DNA of 36,497 nt from Flavobacterium sp. GTDB lineage: Bacteria > Bacteroidota > Bacteroidia > Flavobacteriales > Flavobacteriaceae. The translations under genes were made by a program, and so were the position numbers. Numbering within the stretch: the stretch's first letter is position 1; each line of letters starts with the position of its first letter. Location: the NCBI GenBank assembly GCA_018883065.1, contig VEQT01000024.1, forward strand, positions 1-36,497, in the 5' to 3' direction. The notes beneath the pieces were generated by a model, which was not told where the DNA came from, did not search any database, and saw only the letters and a list, made by a program, of their open reading frames with translations. Below, in pieces: positions 15,223-23,605 of the stretch.

Positions 15223-15364
15223 ATGAAACGTTCAACACGCAAAGCTGCAACTTTTATTTTTTAATGCCTTTTTCAACAACACCTTTAAATCCTGGAACAA
15301 AGACGAAGCAGCATTAAAACAAGCTGCTGATCGCAATTGGAATAAAATTTTAAAATCAAATTAA
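15223..15364 (+). pseudogene. Small ORF broken by a frameshift at a T6 run
   Basis: The frame from ATG 15223 reads MKRSTRKAATFIF and stops at 15262-15264, where the run of six T (15257-15262) ends. With one T fewer it continues as 'NAFFNNTFKSWNKDEAALKQ' and further to the stop at 15362-15364. The result is a 46-residue, basic, helix-prone protein with two Trp. It lies between a promoter-like site and doxX. I do not recognise the family. It may be a real small gene with a sequencing error, or a decayed one. Confidence 0.45.
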
Positions 15365-15394
15365 ACCATCAATACATTTAAACCACCAACTCGT

Positions 15395-15793
15395 ATGAAA
15401 ACCATTTTTACCTGGATAATCAAATTAACAGCAGTAGTTATTTTAGTTCAAACGCTCTTTTTTAAATTTACTGCTGCACCCGAAAGCGTATATATTTTTT
15501 CAAGCTTAGGTATTGAGCCGTATGGACGAATTGGATCTGGTGTAGGTGAACTTATCGCTTCAATTTTTATTTTGATTCCCCGCACCACTTTATTGGGCGC
15601 CTTAATGGGATTGGGAACCATGTTGGGTGCTATTGCTTCTCATTTATTGGTTTTGGGTGTGGTGATTCAATACGACGGATTTAGCGATGGTGGATTGTTG
15701 TTTAGCATGGCACTCATCACTTTTGCTTGTTGTGCCATTTTAGTTTACCAAAACAAAGCAGGCATTCCCGATCTGTTGAAATTTAAACTTTAA
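15395..15793 (+). CDS. DoxX-like integral membrane protein
   Basis: 132 residues with four predicted membrane helices (about 5-22, 45-63, 67-90, 100-118) and the opening 'KFTAAPESVYIFSSLGIEP', a pattern common in DoxX-like proteins of Bacteroidota. DoxX family members have been tied to quinone or thiosulfate redox and to oxidative stress, but for this short group the role is not known. The C-terminal 'AGIPDLLKFKL' faces the cytosol or periplasm. It is followed after 14 bases by the DinB gene. Confidence 0.8.
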   Translation: MKTIFTWIIKLTAVVILVQTLFFKFTAAPESVYIFSSLGIEPYGRIGSGVGELIASIFILIPRTTLLGALMGLGTMLGAIASHLLVLGVVIQYDGFSDGGLLFSMALITFACCAILVYQNKAGIPDLLKFKL

Positions 15794-15807
15794 TTTTCAA
15801 CACTTTC

Positions 15808-16293
15808 ATGCTCACAACATCCATTCATACAACCTTAAACGAACTCATTGATCTGTTAGAGCAATTGACAGATGAAAACTACACAGTACCCTGCCGAGAA
15901 TTGTCTAATGCCACCATTGGTGAACACACTCGGCATTGTATTGAGCTATTTCAGTGTTTGTTGACTCAGTATGAATCGGGCGTGATCAATTATGACAAAC
16001 GCCAACGCGATTTGGCCATTCAATCGCACACCGATGTGGCAAAATATGCCATACAAGCTATACTAAATCAGTTAGAAAAACCAAATGTAGAGCTGGTTTT
16101 AGAACAAGATTATGACGGGAATCACCTACAAATTAGTACCACCTACCAACGCGAATTACTGTACAATTTAGATCATTGTGTGCACCACCAGGCCCTGATT
16201 AAGGTTGCCTTGCTTGGTAGCTCGGTGCAAGTGGATCCAAATTTTGGAGTAGCGCGTTCCACCATTGCTTACCGACAACAATGTGCACAGTAA
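15808..16293 (+). CDS. DinB-family protein (putative metal-dependent thiol-related enzyme)
   Basis: 161 residues forming the DinB/YfiT-like four-helix bundle. The metal triad is visible as His40 ('IGEHTRH'), His123 and His127 ('LDHCVHHQ'). Relatives use bacillithiol or mycothiol as cofactor, or are of unknown function; nothing here decides which. The 3' end overlaps the next gene by 13 bases, which implies coupled translation with the NRDE protein. Confidence 0.85.
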   Translation: MLTTSIHTTLNELIDLLEQLTDENYTVPCRELSNATIGEHTRHCIELFQCLLTQYESGVINYDKRQRDLAIQSHTDVAKYAIQAILNQLEKPNVELVLEQDYDGNHLQISTTYQRELLYNLDHCVHHQALIKVALLGSSVQVDPNFGVARSTIAYRQQCAQ

Positions 16294-17006
16294 GTTTTGT
16301 TCAAACTGCTTTAGGAATTGTAATTACTTCCAATCGGGATGAGCAAGTACTGCGTTCGGCCGAATTTCCTCAAACCTATATCCGTAACAACAAAAAAATT
16401 ACGTATCCCAAAGACCCCAAGGCAGGAGGTACTTGGTTTGCGCTAGCCCATGAAGCGGGCAGGGTAGTGGTATTGCTCAATGGGGCCGAACACAAACACG
16501 CGCGTGTATCCAGCTATCGAAAAAGCCGCGGCATGGTTTTACTTGATTTGATTAGTGCCGACGAAACAATTAGTACCAATTGGCAAACCCATGCCCTTCA
16601 TGACATTGAGCCATTTACAGTAGTGGTTTTTGAAAACCATGCGCTGTACCAACTGCGCTGGGATGGCAGTCAAAAATCAGTAGTACCTTTGCCTACATCA
16701 CAACCCTATATTTGGTCATCGGCTACTTTATATTCGCCTGAAGTGCGTGACCAACGTCAAGCTTGGTTTACCGAATTTTTAAACCAAAATAATATACCTA
16801 CTGCCGAAGATCTGATCCAGTTTCACCGTTCATCGCCCACAACTGATAAACAGTCCAATTTTATGATGGAACGATCAGACGAATTAAAAACCATCAGCAT
16901 TACACAAGCCATTATTACGGCCAATCAATTTCAGTTGAAACACTGCGATTTGCTCTTGGAACAAACAGAAACCTATTTGTTTGATTCGTTTAATCCTAAC
17001 CTATGA
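16281..17006 (+). CDS. NRDE-family protein (TANGO2-like)
   Basis: 241 residues beginning Met-Cys, so after Met removal Cys would be N-terminal, as in Ntn-type hydrolases. The family motif 'SNRDE' is at 17-21, followed by 'KDPKAGGTWFAL'. TANGO2/NRDE proteins are found from bacteria to humans; roles in Golgi organisation, haem transport or lipid handling have been proposed, and none is settled. It overlaps the DinB gene by 13 bases and the ATP-grasp gene by four (ATGA). Confidence 0.88.
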   Translation: MCTVSFVQTALGIVITSNRDEQVLRSAEFPQTYIRNNKKITYPKDPKAGGTWFALAHEAGRVVVLLNGAEHKHARVSSYRKSRGMVLLDLISADETISTNWQTHALHDIEPFTVVVFENHALYQLRWDGSQKSVVPLPTSQPYIWSSATLYSPEVRDQRQAWFTEFLNQNNIPTAEDLIQFHRSSPTTDKQSNFMMERSDELKTISITQAIITANQFQLKHCDLLLEQTETYLFDSFNPNL

Positions 17007-18037
17007 AATTAGCGTTCCATAAACTCACGCATTGGGAATACTGGCCTTTTGAGTTGTTGTATTTTCCCGTATTTTTTTTGTGGGCCTATTATGCGCTTCG
17101 GGCACGCAGTTTGTTTTTCTTTAATGCGGCAAACCCCAGCATGAAAAACGGCGGATTTTTTATGGTTTCTAAAGCCGAAATTTATCAACTCATACCCTCA
17201 CAGTATTATCCGAAAACCAATTTGGTTTCACCCAACATGTCGGTTGCTGAGGTGTTGGATTTGGTACAAAAGCAAGCGTATACTTTTCCGATAATTGCCA
17301 AGCCCGACATGGGATTGCGTGGATCGGCTGTGCAAATTATAGCCGATGAAGCTGCTTTGCAACACTATCACAAGAAAGCCCAATTTGATTACTTGCTGCA
17401 AGCGCTAATTCCCTATGCCAATGAAGTGGGTATTTTTTATGTGCGTTATCCACACGAGAGCCAGGGCCGAATTACCGGTATTGTTTCCAAAGAATTTTTA
17501 CAAATTACAGGCGATGGAACCAGTACGCGGGAACAATTGCTGCAAAAAGATCCCCGAGCTGCGATGCAATTGCCTGCCTTGCACAAAGAACTGGGCAACA
17601 ACTTGCAAACCGTTTTGCCGCTGGGCGAAGTAGAGAAAGTAGTGCCTTATGGCAATCACATTCGCGGGACCAAGTTTATCGATGCCAGCCAATGGATTAC
17701 GCCCGAACTTACAGCAGTTATAGAAAATTTGTGCAGTCAAATTGATGGTTTTTATTACGGCCGATTGGATGTGATGTACCACAGCATCGAGGATTTAGCC
17801 CAAGGCAAAAACTTTTCTGTTGTTGAACTCAACGGCGCCATGAGTGAGCCCACCCACATGTATGATCCGTCGCATTCCATATGGTTTGCTTGGCGCGAAT
17901 TGTTTCGACACATTACCTATTTGTTCGAAATTAGTCAAGCAAATCACGCGCTTGGCCATCCGTATCTGCCGCATAAAGTTGGAATGCAGCAATACCGTTT
18001 GCACCAAAAACACAACCAAAAGATCTTGGATTTTTAA
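17003..18037 (+). CDS. Membrane-anchored ATP-grasp-like protein of unknown substrate
   Basis: 344 residues. A hydrophobic segment near the start (about 13-34, 'WPFELLYFPVFFLWAYYAL') suggests membrane attachment. The ATP-grasp signs are 'PIIAKPDMGLRGSAVQII' (about 95-112, Lys for ATP and a Gly-rich loop), 'YYGRLDVMYHS' (Asp) and 'VVELNGAMSEPTHMYDP', where Glu and Asn would bind Mg. D-Ala-D-Ala ligases and carbamoyl-phosphate synthase-type ligases share this pattern, but the N-terminal part is not that of Ddl. It may join an amino acid or other carboxylate to an amine at the membrane. It is translationally coupled to the NRDE gene. Confidence 0.7.
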   Translation: MKLAFHKLTHWEYWPFELLYFPVFFLWAYYALRARSLFFFNAANPSMKNGGFFMVSKAEIYQLIPSQYYPKTNLVSPNMSVAEVLDLVQKQAYTFPIIAKPDMGLRGSAVQIIADEAALQHYHKKAQFDYLLQALIPYANEVGIFYVRYPHESQGRITGIVSKEFLQITGDGTSTREQLLQKDPRAAMQLPALHKELGNNLQTVLPLGEVEKVVPYGNHIRGTKFIDASQWITPELTAVIENLCSQIDGFYYGRLDVMYHSIEDLAQGKNFSVVELNGAMSEPTHMYDPSHSIWFAWRELFRHITYLFEISQANHALGHPYLPHKVGMQQYRLHQKHNQKILDF

Positions 18038-18045
18038 TACCTTTG
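18038..18045 (+). promoter_or_regulatory. -7 box (TACCTTTG) before the SDR gene
   Basis: It matches TAnnTTTG exactly and ends 17 bases before the ATG at 18063, but no TTTG is found at the right distance upstream. It supports 18063 as the SDR start. Confidence 0.25.
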
Positions 18046-18062
18046 GTGCTCAACATCAAGCT

Positions 18063-18740
18063 ATGAAACACATCATTGTTACGGGAACGTCAAGGGGAAT
18101 CGGTCACGAATTGGCCTTGCAATTTGCCCAAGCAGGAAATCAAGTTTTGGCACTTTCTCGAACCATTTCGCCCAGTTTGTTGGGTCATGATCGCATTACC
18201 AATTTGGCTGTCGATATAACCCAACCCGCTGATCTGGATTTGGTTGCTCAATTTTTAAAGACTTCCTGGACTCAGGTAGACGCGCTCATTCACAATGCGG
18301 GTGCGATACTGGTTGAACCTTTTGCCACAACTGCCCCAGCTGATTTTGAATCGATCTATCGCGTAAACGTATTTGCTGTGGCCCAACTTACGCAATGTGT
18401 GTTGCCCTATTTAACAAAAGGCAGTCACGTAGTAACCATCAGTTCAATGGGTGGCATACAAGGCAGTATGAAATTTGCCGGTTTAGCGGCTTATACGTCA
18501 AGTAAAGCGGCCGTAATAGGCTTGTCGGAGTTGTTGGCCGAAGAATACAAAGAAGCGGGAATTGCCTTCAACGTGTTGGCCATAGGCGCCGTGCAAACTG
18601 AAATGTTGGCCACTGCCTTCCCGGGCTATCAAGCACCCTTACAACCCCAGCAAATGGCCGAATACATTGCGCAATTTGCCTTAACCGGACACACGTTTTA
18701 CAACGGAAAGGTGTTGCAAGTTTCGTCAACCACGCCCTAG
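18063..18740 (+). CDS. SDR-family NAD(P)-dependent oxidoreductase
   Basis: 225 residues from ATG 18063. An upstream in-frame ATG at 17844 would overlap the ATP-grasp gene by nearly 200 bases and add sequence with no SDR character. Classical short-chain dehydrogenase features: cofactor loop 'TGTSRGIG' (7-14), 'HNAG', catalytic Ser in 'ISSMGG', and 'YTSSKAA' as the YxxxK motif, with the catalytic Asn region at 'NVFAVAQLT'. 'AIGAVQTEM' is the usual PG-loop position with Ala for Pro. The substrate is unknown. The SprT-like gene follows after 10 bases. Confidence 0.9.
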   Translation: MKHIIVTGTSRGIGHELALQFAQAGNQVLALSRTISPSLLGHDRITNLAVDITQPADLDLVAQFLKTSWTQVDALIHNAGAILVEPFATTAPADFESIYRVNVFAVAQLTQCVLPYLTKGSHVVTISSMGGIQGSMKFAGLAAYTSSKAAVIGLSELLAEEYKEAGIAFNVLAIGAVQTEMLATAFPGYQAPLQPQQMAEYIAQFALTGHTFYNGKVLQVSSTTP

Positions 18741-18750
18741 TTTTCTCTAG

Positions 18751-19353
18751 ATGAGCGAAACCCTCCAAAAATATTTACCCGAACACGCTGTCAATTCGGT
18801 ATTTGAGTTGATTGTGGCCAATGGTGTGCATTTAAAAATCGTAAACGAACGCGTGACTCGGCATGGCGATTACCGCAAAGGCGCCAGCGGAAAACACGAA
18901 ATAACCGTCAATGCGAATCTCAACAAATACCGTTTTTTAATTACACTCATACATGAAATTGCCCATTTGGTCGCTTTCGAGAAATACGGCCGTTTCATCA
19001 AACCGCATGGCGATGAGTGGAAAATGGTTTTTCAGCGGTTGATGATTCCCTACATTCGTCCTGAAATTTTTCCGCATAGCATTTTGCCTTTGGTGGCCAA
19101 TCATTTTAAAAATCCAACAGCCAGTAGCGATACCGACGCCCGATTGGCTTTTGCCTTGAAGCAATTTGACGAACGCAAAGCCGACATGCATTTTATGCAC
19201 GAAGTGCCCAGCGGTAGTTTTTTTCGCCTCACCAACGGCCGCATTTTTCAAAAAAAAGGGCTTCGGGTTAAACGCTATGAATGCCTCGAAGTAAAAACCG
19301 GGAAATTGTACTTGTTTAATGCCAACGCCGAGGTAGAAGTGATTCCAGGCTAA
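18751..19353 (+). CDS. SprT-like metallopeptidase-fold protein
   Basis: 200 residues. The zinc motif HEIAH is at 68-72 and the third ligand is probably His86 in 'PHGDEWK', an arrangement typical of SprT-like proteins. Eukaryotic Spartan of the same superfamily cleaves DNA-protein crosslinks; the bacterial role is not settled. The C-terminal half has 'GSFFRLTNGRIFQKKGLRVK', which is likely a small beta domain rather than the zinc ribbon of Spartan. Cys is scarce, so a ribbon is not expected. Confidence 0.85.
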   Translation: MSETLQKYLPEHAVNSVFELIVANGVHLKIVNERVTRHGDYRKGASGKHEITVNANLNKYRFLITLIHEIAHLVAFEKYGRFIKPHGDEWKMVFQRLMIPYIRPEIFPHSILPLVANHFKNPTASSDTDARLAFALKQFDERKADMHFMHEVPSGSFFRLTNGRIFQKKGLRVKRYECLEVKTGKLYLFNANAEVEVIPG

Positions 19354-19396
19354 TGGTAATTTAAAGTGAAATTCCCGTCTAAAGCGATTTAATAAA

Positions 19397-19404
19397 TATA
19401 TTTG
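19397..19404 (+). promoter_or_regulatory. -7 box (TATATTTG) before the mannose-1-phosphate guanylyltransferase gene
   Basis: An exact TAnnTTTG match 35 bases before the ATG. A -33 TTTG at the usual spacing is not evident. Confidence 0.35.
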
Positions 19405-19439
19405 CAAAGCGATTTACCGCTGATTTACCTCACTATACT

Positions 19440-20498
19440 ATGAACAAAAATTATTATGCCGTGTTAATGGCAGGCGGAGTAGGATCACGATTTTGGCCTG
19501 TGAGCACCACCGAATTTCCGAAACAATTTCACGACATGTTGGGCTGCGGCTCAACCTTGTTGCAAAAAACGTTTTCTCGTTTGGCACAACTTATCCCGGC
19601 TGAGAACATTTTGATTTTAACCAACGAAAAATACAACGACATCGTTTTGGCACAATTGCCCGAAGTGAGCCAAGAGCAAGTGTTACTTGAACCGGCCATG
19701 CGCAACACGGCACCTTGTATTTTGTATGCCGCCTTGAAAATTAAAAAACAAAACCCCAATGCAGTTATGGTGGTGGCACCCAGCGATCATTGGATAGAAG
19801 ATGAACGCGCTTTTACTCAAAACTTGCAACAGTGTTTTGATTTTTGCGCCCAAGAAAATGCCTTACTCACTTTGGGGATTCAACCCACTTTTCCTAATAC
19901 TGGTTTTGGTTACATCGAATTTGATAAACAAGACAGCAATCCCATTAAAAAAGTAAATCAATTTCGAGAAAAACCCGATTACGAAACCGCCAAGTCGTTT
20001 TTGGCCAGCGGAAACTTTTTGTGGAATGGTGGCATTTTTATTTGGAGTGTAGCATCAATTACTATGGCTTTTGAATCGTTTCAGCCAGCGCTATATCAGC
20101 TATTTTTGCAAGGCTGGGATTCTTATAATACGCAAGCAGAACAGGCATTTATTGCCCTGCATTATGCACAAGCCGATAATGTTTCAATTGATTATGCAGT
20201 AATGGAATCGGCACCAAATGTGTATGTATTGCCTGTCACTTTTGATTGGAATGACCTGGGGACCTGGGGGTCTTTGCACGAAAAATTAGATAAAGATGCA
20301 CACAACAATGCAGTTGTAAATGCAACGGTCTTGTTGCAAAATACATCGAGTAACATCATCAGTACCGCCAAAGATAAAATTGTTGTGATTGACGGCTTAC
20401 ACGATTTTATTGTTGTGGATAAAGACAATGTGTTGCTCATATATCCCAAAGGCAAAGAACAAGAAATTAAAGGGATTGTGGCGCAGTTGCCCAAGTAA
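19440..20498 (+). CDS. manC: Mannose-1-phosphate guanylyltransferase
   Basis: It makes GDP-mannose from mannose-1-phosphate and GTP, the donor for surface polysaccharides, O-antigen and fucose pathways. 352 residues equal the nucleotidyltransferase part only; the phosphomannose isomerase half of bifunctional enzymes is absent. The GTP loop 'AGGVGSRFWP' (11-20) and 'FPKQF' (26-30) are intact, as are 'APSDHWI', 'FREKPD' with 'FLWNGGIFIW', and the late 'FDWNDLGTWGSL'. The gene is followed after eight bases by the DUF2490 gene. Confidence is in the function; the symbol is by family. Confidence 0.92.
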   Translation: MNKNYYAVLMAGGVGSRFWPVSTTEFPKQFHDMLGCGSTLLQKTFSRLAQLIPAENILILTNEKYNDIVLAQLPEVSQEQVLLEPAMRNTAPCILYAALKIKKQNPNAVMVVAPSDHWIEDERAFTQNLQQCFDFCAQENALLTLGIQPTFPNTGFGYIEFDKQDSNPIKKVNQFREKPDYETAKSFLASGNFLWNGGIFIWSVASITMAFESFQPALYQLFLQGWDSYNTQAEQAFIALHYAQADNVSIDYAVMESAPNVYVLPVTFDWNDLGTWGSLHEKLDKDAHNNAVVNATVLLQNTSSNIISTAKDKIVVIDGLHDFIVVDKDNVLLIYPKGKEQEIKGIVAQLPK

Positions 20499-20506
20499 TC
20501 AAAAGG

Positions 20507-21229
20507 ATGAATAGACTCTGTTTTGTTTGGTTGAGTATTGTTGGATTGCAATCCGCATTAGCCCAAACCAATACTTCAGGCACTTGGAATAGTGTAAATA
20601 TCAAGTACAATTATTCGGACACACTCAGTTTTTTTGCTGAGGCACAGCTCCGTTCGTTGGCCTTTTATGATCAGTTTCACTACTACGAATACAAAGCAGC
20701 GGTTAATTATAAACTACACAAAGCCGTTCGCCTTACCCTGGGAGCAGGAAGCTACCAAACCTACAAAACAGGCGGTAACTTTAGTACGCCAAAAAACAAC
20801 AACGAATTTAGGTTGTGGCCTCAATTGAGTTTGTTGCAATCGATAGGTCAATTTAAAATAGAACAGCGTTATCGTTCTGAATTTCGATGGACCAGCGCTG
20901 GATTTCGCAATAGATTTCGCTACCGGTTGGGAGTTAATTATCCATTTGGAAAAGAAACTAATGGCTATAAGCCGTTTCAGTTGAATTTGTCGAATGAACT
21001 TTTTTTTACCGATACCCAGCCGTATTTTGAACGCAATAGATTTCAATTTACAGGCAGTTATTTCTTTTCTAAAGAAGCATCCGTTCAATTGGGTTTTTTG
21101 CGTCAGTTTGATTACAAAATCAACGACGAGACGGGAAAAGATTTTTTTGTAATTGGGTATTACTTTGAGATTTTTCGAAACAATTCAACCAAAACAGTCG
21201 AGGTGGATCAAAACATGAAAGACAATTAG
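20507..21229 (+). CDS. DUF2490 outer-membrane-type protein
   Basis: 240 residues with a signal peptide (about 1-19, ending 'ALAQ'). The rest alternates polar and aromatic residues in beta-strand fashion ('FEIFRNN', 'KIEQRYRSEFRW', 'FRYRLGVNYPF'), as expected for a small outer-membrane barrel. These features fit DUF2490, a Bacteroidota family without assigned function. Its stop codon overlaps the stop of the convergent ABC ATPase gene by four bases (TTAG), and there is no terminator between them, so both messages may run into antisense. Confidence 0.82.
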   Translation: MNRLCFVWLSIVGLQSALAQTNTSGTWNSVNIKYNYSDTLSFFAEAQLRSLAFYDQFHYYEYKAAVNYKLHKAVRLTLGAGSYQTYKTGGNFSTPKNNNEFRLWPQLSLLQSIGQFKIEQRYRSEFRWTSAGFRNRFRYRLGVNYPFGKETNGYKPFQLNLSNELFFTDTQPYFERNRFQFTGSYFFSKEASVQLGFLRQFDYKINDETGKDFFVIGYYFEIFRNNSTKTVEVDQNMKDN

Positions 21230-21987
21230 CCTTTTAGATAGGCCTCGCGTACTTTTTTGAACAAATTTGACGAATACACAAAATCAACAACGGCTTGATT
21301 ATCGGTATGAAAGATGTCATCTTTGGTGCCTTGCCAAGCTTTGAGTCCGTCTTTTAGGAATACAATGTTTTCGCCAATCTCCATCACCGAATTCATGTCG
21401 TGCGAATTGATTACTGTGGTAATGTTGTATTCTTCGGTAATTTCTTTGATTAAGTTATCAATTACAATCGAGGTTTTGGGATCCAAGCCCGAATTGGGTT
21501 CGTCACAAAATAAATACTTGGGATTATTCACGATGGCGCGCGCAATGGCTACCCTTTTTTGCATTCCACCTGATATTTCAGATGGAAGTTTGTTGTGGGC
21601 ATCAACCAGATTTACCCGATTGAGTACAAAATTTACCCGTTCCTGTATTTCGGCTTTGGTTTTAGTGGTAAACATTTTGAGTGGGAATCCTACATTTTCG
21701 GCCACAGTCATCGAATCAAATAAAGCGCTTCCTTGAAATACCATGCCAATTTCGGTACGCAATTCCCGTTTTTCATCGGCCGATAGGGAAGAGTAAATGC
21801 GGCCATCAAACGATATGCTGCCTTTTTCTGGTGTGTGAATGCCCAATAAGCTTTTGAGTAATACCGTTTTACCCGAGCCACTTTGGCCTATTATTAAATT
21901 GGTCTTTCCCGTCTCAAAAATGGTTGATATCCCTTTCAATACTTTGGAATTGCCAAACGATTTCTCTACATTTTTTACTTCGATCAT
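21226..21987 (-). CDS. ABC transporter ATPase, MlaF-like
   Basis: The start ATG at 21987 (MIEVKNVEKSFG) gives 253 residues. It overlaps the permease stop as ATGA; the longer frame from 22047 adds 20 residues that lie inside the permease gene. Walker A 'GQSGSGKT' is at 34-41, the Q-loop 'FQG' near 84, the signature 'SGGMQKR' at 139-145, Walker B 'YLFCDEP' at 158-164 and the switch His at about 196. The 'GGMQKRV' signature is typical of Mla/Mce ATPases that move phospholipids between the membranes. With the adjacent permease it forms the core of such a system. The substrate-binding MlaD is not adjacent. Confidence 0.9.
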   Translation of the reverse strand: MIEVKNVEKSFGNSKVLKGISTIFETGKTNLIIGQSGSGKTVLLKSLLGIHTPEKGSISFDGRIYSSLSADEKRELRTEIGMVFQGSALFDSMTVAENVGFPLKMFTTKTKAEIQERVNFVLNRVNLVDAHNKLPSEISGGMQKRVAIARAIVNNPKYLFCDEPNSGLDPKTSIVIDNLIKEITEEYNITTVINSHDMNSVMEIGENIVFLKDGLKAWQGTKDDIFHTDNQAVVDFVYSSNLFKKVREAYLKG

Positions 21988-22733
21988 GTGGTTAAGAGCA
22001 TTTGGGTGAGAATGTAGTTCATTAAAATAATGGTTACAGAAGTCCATACAAACGATACGGTACTAGCCTTACCAACTTCGAGTGCACCACCTTTCATGTA
22101 ATATCCGTGAAAGGAGGGAATGGTAGCCAACAGCAATCCAAACACAAAAGTTTTAATAAAGGCATACGCAATATGAAAAGGAATAAATTGCTGTTGAAGT
22201 CCCGATGCAAAGTCTGAGCTTGAGGCAAATCCGCCATAAACAGCTGCTACCCAACCGCCAAAAATACCCAAAAACATACTGATACTAATCAAGAACGGAT
22301 ACAGTAGCAAGGCCATTAATTTTGGAAATATCAAGTAATTTATCGAATTCACTCCCATTACTTCCAGGGCATCTATTTGCTCGGTTACCCGCATGGTGCC
22401 TATGCTGGATGTGATAAACGATCCCATTTTACCAGCCATAATGATGGAGATAAAGGTAGGCGCAAATTCTAAAATCATAGACTGACGTGTGGCAAAGCCA
22501 ATGAGGTATTTGGGAATTAAGGGATTGGTTAGGTTAAGGGCTGTTTGAATTGAAACTACGCCGCCCACGAAAAAGGAAATAAAGGCTACAATGCCTAATG
22601 ACCCCATGATTAAGTCGTCTATTTCTTTTAAGATTAAAATTTTCATGACCGACCATTTAGTTGGTTTTTTGAATATCTCAACCCACATCAAAGCGTACTT
22701 TCCAATTTGCGATAAATAGCGAAGAAGCATCAT
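21984..22733 (-). CDS. MlaE-family ABC transporter permease
   Basis: 249 residues with about five membrane spans, a leading amphipathic helix, and the family blocks 'FVGGVVSIQTALNL', 'TSSIGTMRVTEQIDALEVMG', 'LLLYPFLISISMFLGIFGGW' and 'SFVWTSVTIILMNYI'. MlaE dimers form the membrane channel for phospholipid transfer that keeps the outer membrane asymmetric. Its last codons overlap the ATPase gene, and the GT2 gene ends five bases before its start. Confidence 0.92.
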   Translation of the reverse strand: MMLLRYLSQIGKYALMWVEIFKKPTKWSVMKILILKEIDDLIMGSLGIVAFISFFVGGVVSIQTALNLTNPLIPKYLIGFATRQSMILEFAPTFISIIMAGKMGSFITSSIGTMRVTEQIDALEVMGVNSINYLIFPKLMALLLYPFLISISMFLGIFGGWVAAVYGGFASSSDFASGLQQQFIPFHIAYAFIKTFVFGLLLATIPSFHGYYMKGGALEVGKASTVSFVWTSVTIILMNYILTQMLLTT

Positions 22734-22738
22734 AGCGA

Positions 22739-23605
22739 TTAGTTGGTTTTACTGAGTTTTTGTTTCATTTTTTGCCATCGGTATTTGCGAATAAATTGGG
22801 CTTGATCAGCTGTAACCAATAAGGGTTTACGCTGCCACAGCGCACGAAAATAGCCCAACATATAATCCAAAAACAGAAGTGGTTTCTTTTTCATGAAGGC
22901 CAATTTGGCCGACGAAATTCCGGTAATTAAAAATCCGTATCCCAAGCTATAAAAAGCTTCGCCTTGTTTGTAGCGTGCTTTGTTGTTGTAGTTTGCACCG
23001 GTTGGCTTGAGGTGTTTTACCTGTAATCGGGCATCAGTTATTACTTTCCATCCGTAATAATGGCAGAGTAATTCGTCAACCGTATCCCAGCCCATGGCCG
23101 GTTTTAATCCGCCAATTTCCTCTAAACAGGCACGTCGGTAGGCTTTGAATGCGCCGCGAATGTGGTCTTTATCGGTTAGATTTTCTAAAATCCATTCGCC
23201 TTTGTTATTTTCAATGTAAGCAAATCCACCGGCCATTCCCACCGCCATGTCGTCGTCAAAATAGCTTACAATGGTTTCAAAGTAGTCGCTCGGTAGAATT
23301 AAATCGGCATCTAGTTTTACTACAATTTCAAAGTCCTTTCCCAAGGTATCAAATCCGGTTTGAAAAGCGCGGATCACTTTGCTTCCGGGCAAATGAGCGG
23401 CATTAGAAACATTTTTGATTACATGAATATAGGGGTGTTTTTTAGCGAATTCTCGTGCAACTGATTCAGTAGTGTCGGTAGAATTATCGTCCACAACCAC
23501 CACTTTGTAGGGAGGCGCAGTTTGCTCTACTACTGATTGCAGTGTGAGACCAATGTATTGGGCTTCATTGTGGGCGGGGATTACAACAACATATTTGGGC
23601 TTCAT
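22739..23605 (-). CDS. Family 2 glycosyltransferase
   Basis: 288 residues with a GT-A fold. 'VVIPAHNEAQYIG' is at 7-19, 'VVVDDNSTD' at 36-44 and the metal-binding 'KLDADLILPSDYFE' at 97-110. The later 'GWDTVDELLCHYYGWK' is the acceptor-side ED-type region, and the C-terminal part is basic with short hydrophobic stretches and no long membrane helices. It likely moves a sugar to a lipid or polysaccharide. It overlaps the methyltransferase gene by four bases (ATGA) and precedes the MlaE-type gene by five, so the four genes 21226-24129 read as one operon. Confidence 0.88.
   Translation of the reverse strand: MKPKYVVVIPAHNEAQYIGLTLQSVVEQTAPPYKVVVVDDNSTDTTESVAREFAKKHPYIHVIKNVSNAAHLPGSKVIRAFQTGFDTLGKDFEIVVKLDADLILPSDYFETIVSYFDDDMAVGMAGGFAYIENNKGEWILENLTDKDHIRGAFKAYRRACLEEIGGLKPAMGWDTVDELLCHYYGWKVITDARLQVKHLKPTGANYNNKARYKQGEAFYSLGYGFLITGISSAKLAFMKKKPLLFLDYMLGYFRALWQRKPLLVTADQAQFIRKYRWQKMKQKLSKTN

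Noticed and set aside
17844..18062. Upstream start for the SDR gene
   Set aside because: It would overlap the ATP-grasp gene by nearly 200 bases, and the nucleotide-binding motif sits in the normal place when 18063 is the start.
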